From the NCBI RefSeq assembly GCF_029223255.1, contig NZ_JARHUC010000002.1, positions 744,001 through 808,000 of the forward strand: a stretch of 64,000 bases of DNA, in the 5' to 3' direction. This stretch comes from Albimonas marina (GTDB lineage: Bacteria > Pseudomonadota > Alphaproteobacteria > Rhodobacterales > Rhodobacteraceae). Numbering within the stretch: the first letter of the stretch is position 1; each line of letters opens with the position of its first letter. Below are positions 46,111 through 54,045 of the stretch, piece by piece. The position numbers were made by a program, and so were the translations under genes. The notes beneath the pieces are model-generated. The model saw only the letters and a program-made list of their open reading frames with translations, was not told where the DNA came from and searched no databases.

Positions 46111-46206
46111 GAGCTCACCTTCCTGCTGGCTTTCGCCATCTCTTGTCGGGGGATGGATCGGGGCGGTTGCGCGCAGGCCCCCCGGCCCGCCCGGTCCGCT
46201 TCTTGT

Positions 46207-47028
46207 TCAGGGTTTCGCGGCCTCGGCCTCGATCTCGGCCTCGGCGTCGGGCGCAGGCGCGGGCGTCGCGGCCGGGCGCCAGCGACCGTCCGCCGCGCCG
46301 CCGGTGCGCACCAGGTTCATCGACAGGTGGTAGCGGTCGGGACGGTAGAGCGCCTGGAGATGCTCCAGCGCCTCCTCCCCCGGCCCGAAGACCACGCGGG
46401 TCAGCGCCACCAGCGGCGAGCCGACCGAGACGTCGAGCGCCTCGGCCACCTCCGGCCCCGCGAGCACGGCCGAGATCTCCTGCGTCGCGCGCGCGGCGGC
46501 GAAGCCCGCCCGCTCGATCAGCGCCAGCAGGGGCTCGCGGTTCATCTCCTCGCGGCTCCAGTCGCGCCCGATCCGCTCGGGCACATGGGCGGTGAGGTGG
46601 GAGAAGGGCGCCCCGTCCACCAGGCGCACGCGGACCGAGCGCTGCGCCCGCTCGTCCGCCTCCAGCCCCAGCGCCTCGCGCACCGGCGCGGGCGGGGCCA
46701 TGTAGTCGAAGGACAGCAGCCGCGCCTCGGTGGTGCGGCCCATCTCGATCAGGTTCGAGAAGACGTTGGAGACGTCGGCGATGGCCGCGCGCACCCGCGG
46801 CTCGGCCTCGCGCACGTAGGTGCCGGAGCCGGCGCGCTTGGTGATCAGCCCCTCCTCGGCCAGGCGCCCCAGCGCCCGGCGGATGGTGACCCGGCTGACC
46901 GCATGCTCCTCGGCCAGCGTCGGCTCCCCCGGCAGACGCGCGCCCGCCGCCAGCTCGCCCGACACGATCTGGTCGCGCAGCAGCAGGTAGACGCGCTGGG
47001 TCTTGAGGGGATCGGTGGCCTGTCGCAA
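46207..47028 (-). CDS. GntR family regulator, HutC subgroup (UTRA domain)
   Basis: A regulator of about 273 residues. The winged helix has QRVYLLLRDQIVSGELAAGA, TLAEEHAVSRVTIRRALGRL and ITKRAGSGTYV. The UTRA effector domain includes SVRVRLVDGAPFSHLTAHVP and SVGSPLVALTRVVFGPGEEA. The tail after residue 240 is alanine/glutamate-rich. The frame is open to GTG 47133, but I chose TTG 47028: GAAGGG lies 6 nt upstream, it starts just before the DNA-binding domain, and a promoter-like pair overlaps the upstream part. It probably controls livK and the divergent flavoprotein operon. Confidence 0.85.
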   Translation of the reverse strand: MRQATDPLKTQRVYLLLRDQIVSGELAAGARLPGEPTLAEEHAVSRVTIRRALGRLAEEGLITKRAGSGTYVREAEPRVRAAIADVSNVFSNLIEMGRTTEARLLSFDYMAPPAPVREALGLEADERAQRSVRVRLVDGAPFSHLTAHVPERIGRDWSREEMNREPLLALIERAGFAAARATQEISAVLAGPEVAEALDVSVGSPLVALTRVVFGPGEEALEHLQALYRPDRYHLSMNLVRTGGAADGRWRPAATPAPAPDAEAEIEAEAAKP

Positions 47029-47075
47029 CGGGAGCCCTTCGCCTGTCCGAGCGCCTCCGCCGCCGGCCGGATCGG

Positions 47076-47122
47076 ACCTGTCTGGCAGATGAGGCAAATC
47101 CTGTATGAAAGAGGTGACAGGT
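47076..47122. promoter_or_regulatory. Candidate operator: inverted repeat ACCTGTC/GACAGGT
   Basis: ACCTGTC (47076-47082) and GACAGGT (47116-47122) form an inverted pair 33 bases apart, bracketing the -10 region of the regulator's candidate promoter. An inner CCTGT at 47100-47104 repeats part of the motif. Confidence 0.35.
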
Positions 47123-47130
47123 TCCGTCAA
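47102..47130 (-). promoter_or_regulatory. Candidate promoter of the HutC-type regulator
   Basis: On the minus strand TTGACG (47130-47125) and CATACA (47107-47102) are 17 bp apart. If used, the long-form start at 47133 would lie upstream of the transcript. Confidence 0.4.
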
Positions 47131-47158
47131 CACTCTTATTGTCCGGACCCATCGACCG

Positions 47159-47242
47159 CTTCCGCGGGGCGTCCGCCCCGCCCGCCGTTCCCCGGGGCGC
47201 CCGCCCCACCTGCCGTTCCCCAGGGCGCCCGCCCCGCCTGCC
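47159..47242 (+). repeat. Three tandem 28-bp repeats before the flavoprotein gene
   Basis: Units at 47159-47186, 47187-47214 and 47215-47242 share the pattern GTTCCCCGGGGCGCCCGCCC with small changes. Each contains a GGGGCG/CGCCCC mini-palindrome. The unit is not a multiple of three and lies directly upstream of the ribosome site of the next gene, so it is non-coding and could be an operator array or leader structure. Confidence 0.65.
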
Positions 47243-47258
47243 AGAGGATCCCCGCCCG

Positions 47259-49244
47259 ATGCCGCAGCCCCGATCCGGCGCGTTCCCCCATGTCCTCGCG
47301 CCGCTGGACCTGGGACCGCTGCGCATCCGCAACCGGATCGTCGTGCCCGCCCACACCACCAACTTCGGCGAGCATCACCTGCCCTCGCAGCGCCACCTCG
47401 ACTACCACGTCGCCCGCGCGCGGGGCGGGGTGGGGGCGATCATCTTCGAATCGATCCGGGTGCACCTGAATTCGCTGGGCCGCCCGCAGGCCGTCCAGGG
47501 CTTCGACCCCGCCTGCATCGAGCCGTTCCGCCGGATCACCGCCGCCGTGCAGGCCGAGGGCGCGAAGATCCTGGGCCAGATCATCCACCTGGGCCGGCAG
47601 GTGGAGGGGGATTTCGAGCGCACCGTCTCCTGGGGCCCGTCGCCCCTCCCCTGGTCGGCGACGGCCCTGCCCCCGAAGGCCATGGACGAATGGGACATGG
47701 CCGAGGCGGTGGAGGCCCACGTGGCGACCGCGCGCAACCTCGTCGCCGCGGGCTTCGACGGGATCGAGCTGCAGATGGCCCACGGACACCTGCTGCCGCA
47801 GTTCATGTCTCCGCTGTCGAACCGGCGCACCGACGAATATGGCGGCAGCCTCGAGAACCGCCTGCGCTTCCCGATCCGGGTGCTGCGCGCGGTGCGCGAG
47901 GCGGTGGGTCCGGACATGTGCCTGGGCGTCCGCCTGTCGGGCGAGGAATGGCTGCCCGAGGGCCTGCACATCGAGGAGGCCGAGCGCGCCGCCGTCCTGC
48001 TCGCGCAGGCCGCGCGGGTGGACTTCTTCAACGTCTCCCACTCGGCCTATCACGCGTCGTATTCGCTCGCGACGCAGATGGCGGACATGGCGATGGATCC
48101 CGCCCCGTTCCGCACCCTGCCCGCCCGCATCCGCGCCGCCCTGCGCATCGAGGGCCACGCCGCGCCCGTCTTCGCCGTCTGCCGCTTCACCACGCTCGCC
48201 GAGGCGGAGGCCGCGATCGCCGACGGCACGGCCGACGCAGTCGCCATGGCGCGCGCCCACCTCGCCGAGCCCGCCATCGTCAAGAAGACGCTGGAGGGGC
48301 GCGAGGACGAGATCCGCCCCTGCATCGCCTGCAACCAGGGCTGCGCCCAGAACCTGGAGCGCAACCTGCCCCTGCGCTGCCTGGTGAACCCGATGGCGGG
48401 CCTCGAAGGCGAGTGGGCCGAGCCGGAGGAGCTGCCCGCCCCCACGCCCCGCCGCGTGCTGGTCGTCGGCGGCGGCTCCGCGGGGATGGAGGCCGCCCGC
48501 ACCGCCGCCGCCCGCGGCCATGCCGTGACGCTGTGGGAGGCGGGCGAGCGCCTCGGCGGCCAGCTCCTGTGGACCGAGGCGATGCCGAAACGCGCCGCCT
48601 TCGCCCGCTTCCTCGACCACCAGCGCAAGGCGCTGGAACGGCTGGGCGTGCGGGTGGAGCTCAACCGCCGCGCCGACGCCGACGCGATCCGCGGCTTCGG
48701 GGCCGAGGCGATCCTGCTCGCCACCGGCGCGAGCCTCGCCGAGCCCGCCCTGCCCGGCGGCGGCGCCGTCGTCTCGCCCACCCGGGCGCTCTCCGACCCC
48801 GAGGCGCTGGGCCCGCGCATCGCCTTCGTGGACCTGACCGGGGAGTGGACGGCGATCTCGGTCATCGAGCGCCTGGCCGACCTCGGCAAGTCCGTCACGG
48901 TGCTGACCGCGCCGGCCGCCTTCGCCTGGCGGACCTCGATCTATTCCACCCTCGCCACCACGCAGCGCCTGCGCGAGGCCGGGGTGCGCATCCGCACCCT
49001 GCGCCGCGCGACCCGCTGGGACGGGGCGACGCTGACCGTCGAGGACCTGTCCTGCGGCGAGACCGAGACGCTGGAGGGGCTGAGCGCCGTCGTCGTCGCC
49101 GACCACGCCGCCTCCGACCCCGCGCTGTGGCGCGCGCTGAAATCCGAAGGCCTGCCCGTCGTCCAGATCGGCGACGCGCTCGCCCCGCGCACCGCGGTCG
49201 AGGCCGTCTACGCCGGCCACAAGGCCGCAAGGGAGATCGCATGA
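47259..49244 (+). CDS. NADH:flavin oxidoreductase, Old Yellow Enzyme/2,4-dienoyl-CoA reductase type
   Basis: A 661-residue three-cofactor protein. The FMN TIM-barrel covers residues about 10-340 (HGHLLPQFMSPLSNRRTDEY). A 4Fe-4S site uses Cys355, Cys358, Cys362 and a fourth Cys near 374 (CIACNQGC...LRCLVN). The FAD/NAD domain begins with RRVLVVGGGSAGMEAARTAA. Relatives include 2,4-dienoyl-CoA reductase, trimethylamine dehydrogenase and N-methylproline demethylase, so C=C reduction or N-demethylation are both possible. I chose ATG 47259 over ATG 47139 because the latter would translate the 28-bp repeats. Confidence 0.88.
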   Translation: MPQPRSGAFPHVLAPLDLGPLRIRNRIVVPAHTTNFGEHHLPSQRHLDYHVARARGGVGAIIFESIRVHLNSLGRPQAVQGFDPACIEPFRRITAAVQAEGAKILGQIIHLGRQVEGDFERTVSWGPSPLPWSATALPPKAMDEWDMAEAVEAHVATARNLVAAGFDGIELQMAHGHLLPQFMSPLSNRRTDEYGGSLENRLRFPIRVLRAVREAVGPDMCLGVRLSGEEWLPEGLHIEEAERAAVLLAQAARVDFFNVSHSAYHASYSLATQMADMAMDPAPFRTLPARIRAALRIEGHAAPVFAVCRFTTLAEAEAAIADGTADAVAMARAHLAEPAIVKKTLEGREDEIRPCIACNQGCAQNLERNLPLRCLVNPMAGLEGEWAEPEELPAPTPRRVLVVGGGSAGMEAARTAAARGHAVTLWEAGERLGGQLLWTEAMPKRAAFARFLDHQRKALERLGVRVELNRRADADAIRGFGAEAILLATGASLAEPALPGGGAVVSPTRALSDPEALGPRIAFVDLTGEWTAISVIERLADLGKSVTVLTAPAAFAWRTSIYSTLATTQRLREAGVRIRTLRRATRWDGATLTVEDLSCGETETLEGLSAVVVADHAASDPALWRALKSEGLPVVQIGDALAPRTAVEAVYAGHKAAREIA

Positions 49245-50248
49245 CCTATCTCGTCACCGGGGCCGGCGGCTTCGTCGGCCTCAACCTGGTGGAGCATCTG
49301 CTGACCGAGGGGGCGCATGTCCGCGCCCTCAACGACCGCCCCCTGCCGCAGGCGGCGCTCGCCCGCTTCTGCGCCCTGCCCGGCAAGGTCGAGGTGATCC
49401 ACGCCGACGTGCGCGACCGCGCGGCGATGGCGAAGGCGGTCGAGGGCGCGGCGGGCGTGGTCCACGCCGCCGCCATCACGCTGGGCCCCGCCGCCGCGTT
49501 GACGCCCGCGCGCACGGCGGTGGAGGTCAACACCCTCTCGACCGCGATCCTGCTCGACGAGGCGCGGCGCGCGGGCGTCGCGCGCTTCGTCTACCCCTCC
49601 TCGTCCGCCGTCTACGGCCTCGCCCCCTTCGCCGGCGTCCCCGTGACCGAGGACCGCGAGCCCACGCCCGCCGGCCTCTACGGCTTCACCAAGCTCGCCT
49701 CCGAGGCGCTGGTCGCCGAGGCCGCCCGCGACGGGCTGACCACGGTGCGCGCCCGCATCACCGCCCTCTTCGGCCCGTGGGAGCATGACACCGGCGTGCG
49801 GGAGACGCTCTCGCCCCCGTTCCAGACCGCCCGGCGCATCCTCGCCGGCCTGCCGGTGCGGATGTCGCCGGCGGGCGGTCGGGACTGGACCTCCGCCCGC
49901 GACGTGGCCCGGGCGCTCGCGATCCTGCTGCGGGCCGAGGCCCTGCCCCACGACGTCTACAACCTCTCGGCCTCCGCCACCTGGCGCCCCTGCCTTCTGG
50001 CCGAGGCGCTGGGGCGGCGGATGCCGGCGGAGTGGTCGATGACCGACGCGCCGACCGACGAGGGCGACCTCGCCTATCACGACGACCTGACCCGGACCCG
50101 CGCGCCGATCTCCGGCGCGCGCTTCGCGGCCGACTTCGGCTTCGATTTCATGAGCCCCGAGGCCGCGACCGAGGACTACGCCGAATGGCTCGAGGCGCTT
50201 GGCCCCGCCGCCTTCGGGGCGCTGCGCGGCGCTCAGCGGGCGGTGTAG
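49241..50248 (+). CDS. NAD(P)-dependent epimerase/dehydratase family protein
   Basis: A 335-residue extended short-chain dehydrogenase. TYLVTGAGGFVGLNLVEHL binds NAD(P); SSSAVYG and YGFTKLASE carry the Ser and YxxxK catalytic residues. The C-terminal half holds a substrate pocket resembling sugar-nucleotide epimerases, but in this cluster the substrate is probably another hydroxyacid-like compound. Its ATG overlaps the flavoprotein stop (ATGA). Its last 16 bases overlap the 3' end of the convergent dehydrogenase gene. Confidence 0.85.
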   Translation: MTYLVTGAGGFVGLNLVEHLLTEGAHVRALNDRPLPQAALARFCALPGKVEVIHADVRDRAAMAKAVEGAAGVVHAAAITLGPAAALTPARTAVEVNTLSTAILLDEARRAGVARFVYPSSSAVYGLAPFAGVPVTEDREPTPAGLYGFTKLASEALVAEAARDGLTTVRARITALFGPWEHDTGVRETLSPPFQTARRILAGLPVRMSPAGGRDWTSARDVARALAILLRAEALPHDVYNLSASATWRPCLLAEALGRRMPAEWSMTDAPTDEGDLAYHDDLTRTRAPISGARFAADFGFDFMSPEAATEDYAEWLEALGPAAFGALRGAQRAV

Positions 50249-50967
50249 CCGCCGTCGGCGAGCAGGTCGGTCCCGGTGACGAAGGCGGCGCCGGGGCCCA
50301 CCAGGAACAGGGCGGCGGCCGCGATCTCCTCGGCCGAGCCCAGGCGTCCGAGGGGGTGGAGAGGGGCCAGCGCCGCCTCCGCCGCCTCCGCGCTCCCGGC
50401 CTGGGCGATCACCCGCCCGGTCATCACAGCCCCGGGCGACAGGCTGACCGCCCGGATGTTCTCGGCCGCATGGTCCAGCGCCAGCGTCCGGGTCAGCGAG
50501 ATCAGCCCCGCCTTGGAGGCGGAGTAGACCGCCCGCCCCGGCGTCGCCACATGGCCGAGCTGGGAGGCGATGTTGAGGATCACCCCGCCGCCCCCGCGGC
50601 GGAACCACGGAACGACCGAGCGGCACATGAGATACGCCCCCGTCAGGTTCACCTCGAGCGAGCGCGCCCAGTCCGCGGGCGCGATCTGGGTGACGTCGCC
50701 CAGCGGCGTCGGCGCGGCGGCGTTGTTCACCAGGATGTCGAGCCGCCCGAAGGCCTCCCCCGCCCGCGCCACGGCCGCCTCCACCGCGCCCGCGTCGGCC
50801 ACGTCGCAGGCGAGCGGCAGGACGGCGGGATCGTCGAAATCGGGCGCAACGAGGTCCAGCGCCGCCACGCGCGCCCCTGCGCCCACGAGCGCGGCCGTGA
50901 TCGCCCGCCCGATGTCGCCGCCTGCGCCGGTCGCCACCGCCGCCTTGCCCGCCAGTTCGCCCGTCAT
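50233..50967 (-). CDS. Short-chain dehydrogenase/reductase
   Basis: A 244-residue classical SDR. AVATGAGGDIGRAI is the cofactor loop, NNAA occurs in LDILVNNAAAP, and the catalytic Ser, Tyr and Lys lie in NIASQLGH and YSASKAGL. LADGGYTAR ends the protein. It diverges from the leuC-like gene over only 57 bp and converges with, and overlaps, the epimerase gene. A dehydrogenase acting on a hydroxyacid intermediate is plausible. Confidence 0.88.
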   Translation of the reverse strand: MTGELAGKAAVATGAGGDIGRAITAALVGAGARVAALDLVAPDFDDPAVLPLACDVADAGAVEAAVARAGEAFGRLDILVNNAAAPTPLGDVTQIAPADWARSLEVNLTGAYLMCRSVVPWFRRGGGGVILNIASQLGHVATPGRAVYSASKAGLISLTRTLALDHAAENIRAVSLSPGAVMTGRVIAQAGSAEAAEAALAPLHPLGRLGSAEEIAAAALFLVGPGAAFVTGTDLLADGGYTAR

Positions 50968-51024
50968 CTCCGCCTCGCCTTTTCGTGCCGGACCCCCAAT
51001 CTCCCCCCTGAGAAGGAGACCGCA

Positions 51025-52446
51025 ATGACTTCCGTCGCCGCCCCCCGCACGTTGTTCGACAAGGTCTGGGATCCCCACGTCGTCGTCGAGCGCGAGGACG
51101 GCCAGTCGCTCCTGTGGATCGACCGGCATTTCGTGCACGAAGGCTCCCACCACGCCTTCGCCCGCCTGCGCGAGCGCGGCGCGACGGTGGCGCGGCCGGA
51201 GCTGACCATCGGCATCGCCGACCACTACGTGCCCACCCGCACCCGCGACCTCTCCGCCGCCCAGCCGCAGATCGCCGACATGGTCCGCAGGCTGGAGCGC
51301 AACGCCGCCGAACAGGGCGTGCGCCTGTTCGGCCTGAACGACCCCCGCCAGGGCATCGTCCACGTGATGGGCCCCGAGCAGGGGTTCACGTTGCCCGGCC
51401 TGACCATGGTCTGCGGCGACTCGCATACCTCCACCCACGGCGCCTTCGGCGCCATCGCCTTCGGCATCGGCGCCTCCGAGGTCGCGCATGTGCTGATGAC
51501 CCAGACGCTGTGGCAGCGCCGCCCGAAGCGGATGCGGGTGCGCTTCGACGGCCGGCTCGCCCCCGGCATCACCGCCAAGGACATGGCGCTCGCCTTCATC
51601 GCGACCGTCGGGGCGGACGGCGCGCGGGGCCACGCCATCGAATACGCGGGCGAGGCGGTGCGGGCCCTGTCGATGGAAGGCCGGCTGACGCTGTGCAACC
51701 TGTCGATCGAATCCGGCGGCCGCTGCGGGATGGTGGCGCCGGACGAGACCACCTTCGCCTTCGTGAAGGGCCGCCCGCACGCCCCCTCGGGCACGCTGTT
51801 CGAGCAGGCGGTCGAGGCGTGGTCGGCGCTCCCCTCCGACGCCGACGCCGCCTTCGACCGGGAGGTCGCGATCGACGCCGCCGCCATCGCCCCCACCGTG
51901 ACCTGGGGCGTCTCGCCCGAGGACGCGCTGCCTATCGACGGGGCGGTGCCGGACCCGGCGCGGATCGCGGACCCCTCCCGCGCCGCCCATGCGCGCGAGG
52001 CCATCGACTACATGGGCCTGCGGCCCGGCCAGCGGCTGCAGGAGGTGACGGTGGACCGGGTCTTCATCGGCTCATGCACCAACGCGCGGATCGAGGATCT
52101 GCGCGCCGCCGCCGCGGTGCTCGCGGGGCGGCGGGCGAAGGTGCCGGGGCTGGTCTCGCCCGGCTCGATGATCGTGAAGGCGCAGGCGGAGCAGGAGGGG
52201 CTGGACCGGATCTTCACCGACGCGGGGCTCGAGTGGGTCGCCTCGGGCTGCTCGATGTGCGTGGGCATGAACGGCGACGTCGCGGCGCCGGGGGAGCGCT
52301 GCGCCTCGACCACCAACCGCAACTTCAAGGGCCGGCAGGGGCCGGGTGCGCGCACCCACCTGATGAGCCCGGCCATGGTCGCCGCCGCCGCCGTCGCCGG
52401 CCGGCTGGCCGACGTGCGCGAGATCCTGGGGGAGACCGCCCTGTGA
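51025..52446 (+). CDS. 3-isopropylmalate dehydratase-like large subunit (aconitase superfamily)
   Basis: A 473-residue LeuC paralogue. It moves water across a C=C/C-OH bond using a 4Fe-4S cluster held by Cys in IGSCTNARIEDLRAA and SGCSMCVGMN. The opening TLFDKVWDPHVVV is LeuC-like. The substrate-proximal segment reads IDRHFVHEGSHHAF where genuine LeuC has HEVTSPQAF, and GIADHYVPT replaces TVDHNVPT. These changes and the accessory context suggest another substrate such as a methylmaleate or related acid. AAGGAG precedes the ATG. The small subunit follows with a GTGA overlap. Confidence 0.86.
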   Translation: MTSVAAPRTLFDKVWDPHVVVEREDGQSLLWIDRHFVHEGSHHAFARLRERGATVARPELTIGIADHYVPTRTRDLSAAQPQIADMVRRLERNAAEQGVRLFGLNDPRQGIVHVMGPEQGFTLPGLTMVCGDSHTSTHGAFGAIAFGIGASEVAHVLMTQTLWQRRPKRMRVRFDGRLAPGITAKDMALAFIATVGADGARGHAIEYAGEAVRALSMEGRLTLCNLSIESGGRCGMVAPDETTFAFVKGRPHAPSGTLFEQAVEAWSALPSDADAAFDREVAIDAAAIAPTVTWGVSPEDALPIDGAVPDPARIADPSRAAHAREAIDYMGLRPGQRLQEVTVDRVFIGSCTNARIEDLRAAAAVLAGRRAKVPGLVSPGSMIVKAQAEQEGLDRIFTDAGLEWVASGCSMCVGMNGDVAAPGERCASTTNRNFKGRQGPGARTHLMSPAMVAAAAVAGRLADVREILGETAL

Positions 52447-53048
52447 CGCCCTTCACGACCCTGACCGCCCCCGCCTGCCCGCTGCCCCTGTCGAACGTGG
52501 ACACCGACCAGCTGATCCCGGCCCGCTTCATGTCGCGGCCCCGCAGCGAGGGCTATGGAGATTTCCTCCTGCACGACCTGCGCCGGGACGAGGCCGGCGC
52601 GCTCGACCCCGCCTTTCCGCTCAACGCCCATCCGGGCGCGCGGGCGCTGGTGGCGCGGCGCAATTTCGGCTGCGGCTCCTCGCGCGAGGCGGCGGTCTAC
52701 GCGCTGGTCGACTTCGGCTTCGCCTGCGTGATCGCGCCCAGCTTCGGGGACATCTTCGCCTCGAACGCCGTCAACAACGGCCTGGTCCCCGCCACGGTCA
52801 GCGAGGCGGAGGCCGAGGCGCTGCTGGCCGCCGCGGCGGCCGGGGCCGAGCTGACCGTCGACCTCGAAGCCCAGCAGATCCGCGGCGCGGGCGACCCCAT
52901 CGCCTTCGCCATCGACCCGGTCTGGCGCACCAAGCTGCTGAACGGCTGGGACGACGTGGACCTGACCCTGTCGCGCGCCGCCGAGATCGCGGCCTTCGCC
53001 AGGGCCGACGCCGCCGCCCGCCCCTGGGCGCAGCTTTCGCCCGACTGA
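52443..53048 (+). CDS. 3-isopropylmalate dehydratase-like small subunit
   Basis: A 201-residue LeuD paralogue, the swivelling domain that completes the hydratase active site. NVDTDQLIPARFM and NFGCGSSREAAVYALVDFGF are family motifs; the SSREHAPWAL of biosynthetic LeuD is SSREAAVYAL here. GTG at 52443 overlaps the large-subunit stop. The substrate loop differs from leucine-pathway enzymes, matching the large subunit's divergence. No leuA or leuB lies nearby. Confidence 0.86.
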   Translation: MTPFTTLTAPACPLPLSNVDTDQLIPARFMSRPRSEGYGDFLLHDLRRDEAGALDPAFPLNAHPGARALVARRNFGCGSSREAAVYALVDFGFACVIAPSFGDIFASNAVNNGLVPATVSEAEAEALLAAAAAGAELTVDLEAQQIRGAGDPIAFAIDPVWRTKLLNGWDDVDLTLSRAAEIAAFARADAAARPWAQLSPD

Positions 53049-53275
53049 GCGGGCGGGCGCCCCGGCCCGCCTCCCGGCCCGGGCCGCCGCCCTGACCCGG
53101 GCCCCGGTCTCGGCCTGCGTCTCAGACCCCGGAGCCGGCGCCCCGCCGCCCTGCGGACCGGGCGGGCGAGGCCGATGCGCGCCTGTCGCCCTGTCCCGGT
53201 CGCCGCCCCCCGCCGAGGCGGCGGGATCGGCCCCCCCCGGCCATCGCGACCGGCGCCGGCCCGCGGCGCTCGGGC

Positions 53276-53653
53276 TCAGGCCTTCGGATAGAGCGGCGAG
53301 TCCGTCGCCGCGGCCGCGTCGACCAGCGCGCGCAGGGCGGGCAGGTCGCGCAGAACCTCGTCGTCGGTCCAGGGGGGCGTTGCGCAGGCCGGGGCCCCGC
53401 CCTCGAGGACGCCGGCCGCGCGCAGGTCGATGCGGCGGGCGACGGCCGCGATCTCGACGAAGCCGAAGGAGGCGCCGCTGCCCGAGATCCGGTGGGCGAC
53501 CGCGCGCAGCACGTCCCAGACCTCGGCGGCCGGACGCGCGCCCTGGCGGCCGTCCTCGACCGCCGCCTCGATCTCGGCGGTCATCGCGCGCATGTTGACC
53601 ACGAAGGATTCGATCAGCTTGCGCAGCTCCTGCCTCAGGCCCGCGTCGATCAT
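53276..53653 (-). CDS. Histidine phosphotransfer (Hpt) domain protein
   Basis: A 125-residue four-helix Hpt protein. The phosphorylatable His is in AVAHRISGSGASFGF, matching the HxxxGxxxxxG core. It would carry phosphate between the hybrid kinase and a downstream receiver. The ATG at 53653 overlaps the response regulator's stop (ATGA) and follows GGAGGG. It is the last gene of a three-gene phosphorelay operon. Confidence 0.87.
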   Translation of the reverse strand: MIDAGLRQELRKLIESFVVNMRAMTAEIEAAVEDGRQGARPAAEVWDVLRAVAHRISGSGASFGFVEIAAVARRIDLRAAGVLEGGAPACATPPWTDDEVLRDLPALRALVDAAAATDSPLYPKA

Positions 53654-54045
53654 GCGCCCTCCAGCTCCCTCCAGATGCCCCGCACCCGGTCCGGCAGGCA
53701 CAGCGGGTCGAAGGGCTTCACGATCACGTCGCAGGCGCCGAGCGCGCGGAACCGCGCGACCTCCGCCGCCTGCGCCTTCGCCGTCATGAACACGACCGGG
53801 ATCGCGGCCAGCGCCGGCGTCGCCTGCAGCCGCGCCAGCACCGCGGGCCCGTCGAGCCCCGGCATCATCACGTCGAGCAGCACGAGGTCGGGGGCGAACC
53901 CCTCCAGCCTCGCCAGCGCGGTGGGGCCGTCGGGGAAGACCTGCACCTCGAACCCGCCCAGGCGCACGAGCGTCAACTCGCAGATCCGGCGCAGGTCGGG
54001 CTCGTCCTCGACGCAGGCGATGCGCCGCAGGTCACGGGCGATCAT
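53650..54045 (-). CDS. Single-domain response regulator
   Basis: A 131-residue CheY-like receiver. Acidic residues in VEDEP, the phosphate-accepting Asp in LLDVMMPG, Thr in FMTAKAQ and Lys in VIVKPFDP are all present. There is no output domain, so it acts by protein contact or as a relay step. Its start lies inside the end of the kinase gene (14-bp overlap), so expression is coupled. Confidence 0.92.
   Translation of the reverse strand: MIARDLRRIACVEDEPDLRRICELTLVRLGGFEVQVFPDGPTALARLEGFAPDLVLLDVMMPGLDGPAVLARLQATPALAAIPVVFMTAKAQAAEVARFRALGACDVIVKPFDPLCLPDRVRGIWRELEGA

Noticed and set aside
47139-47258. Upstream ATG extending the flavoprotein gene
   Set aside because: It would translate three 28-bp repeats that are not a multiple of three; ATG 47259 has a plausible binding site and starts at the domain.
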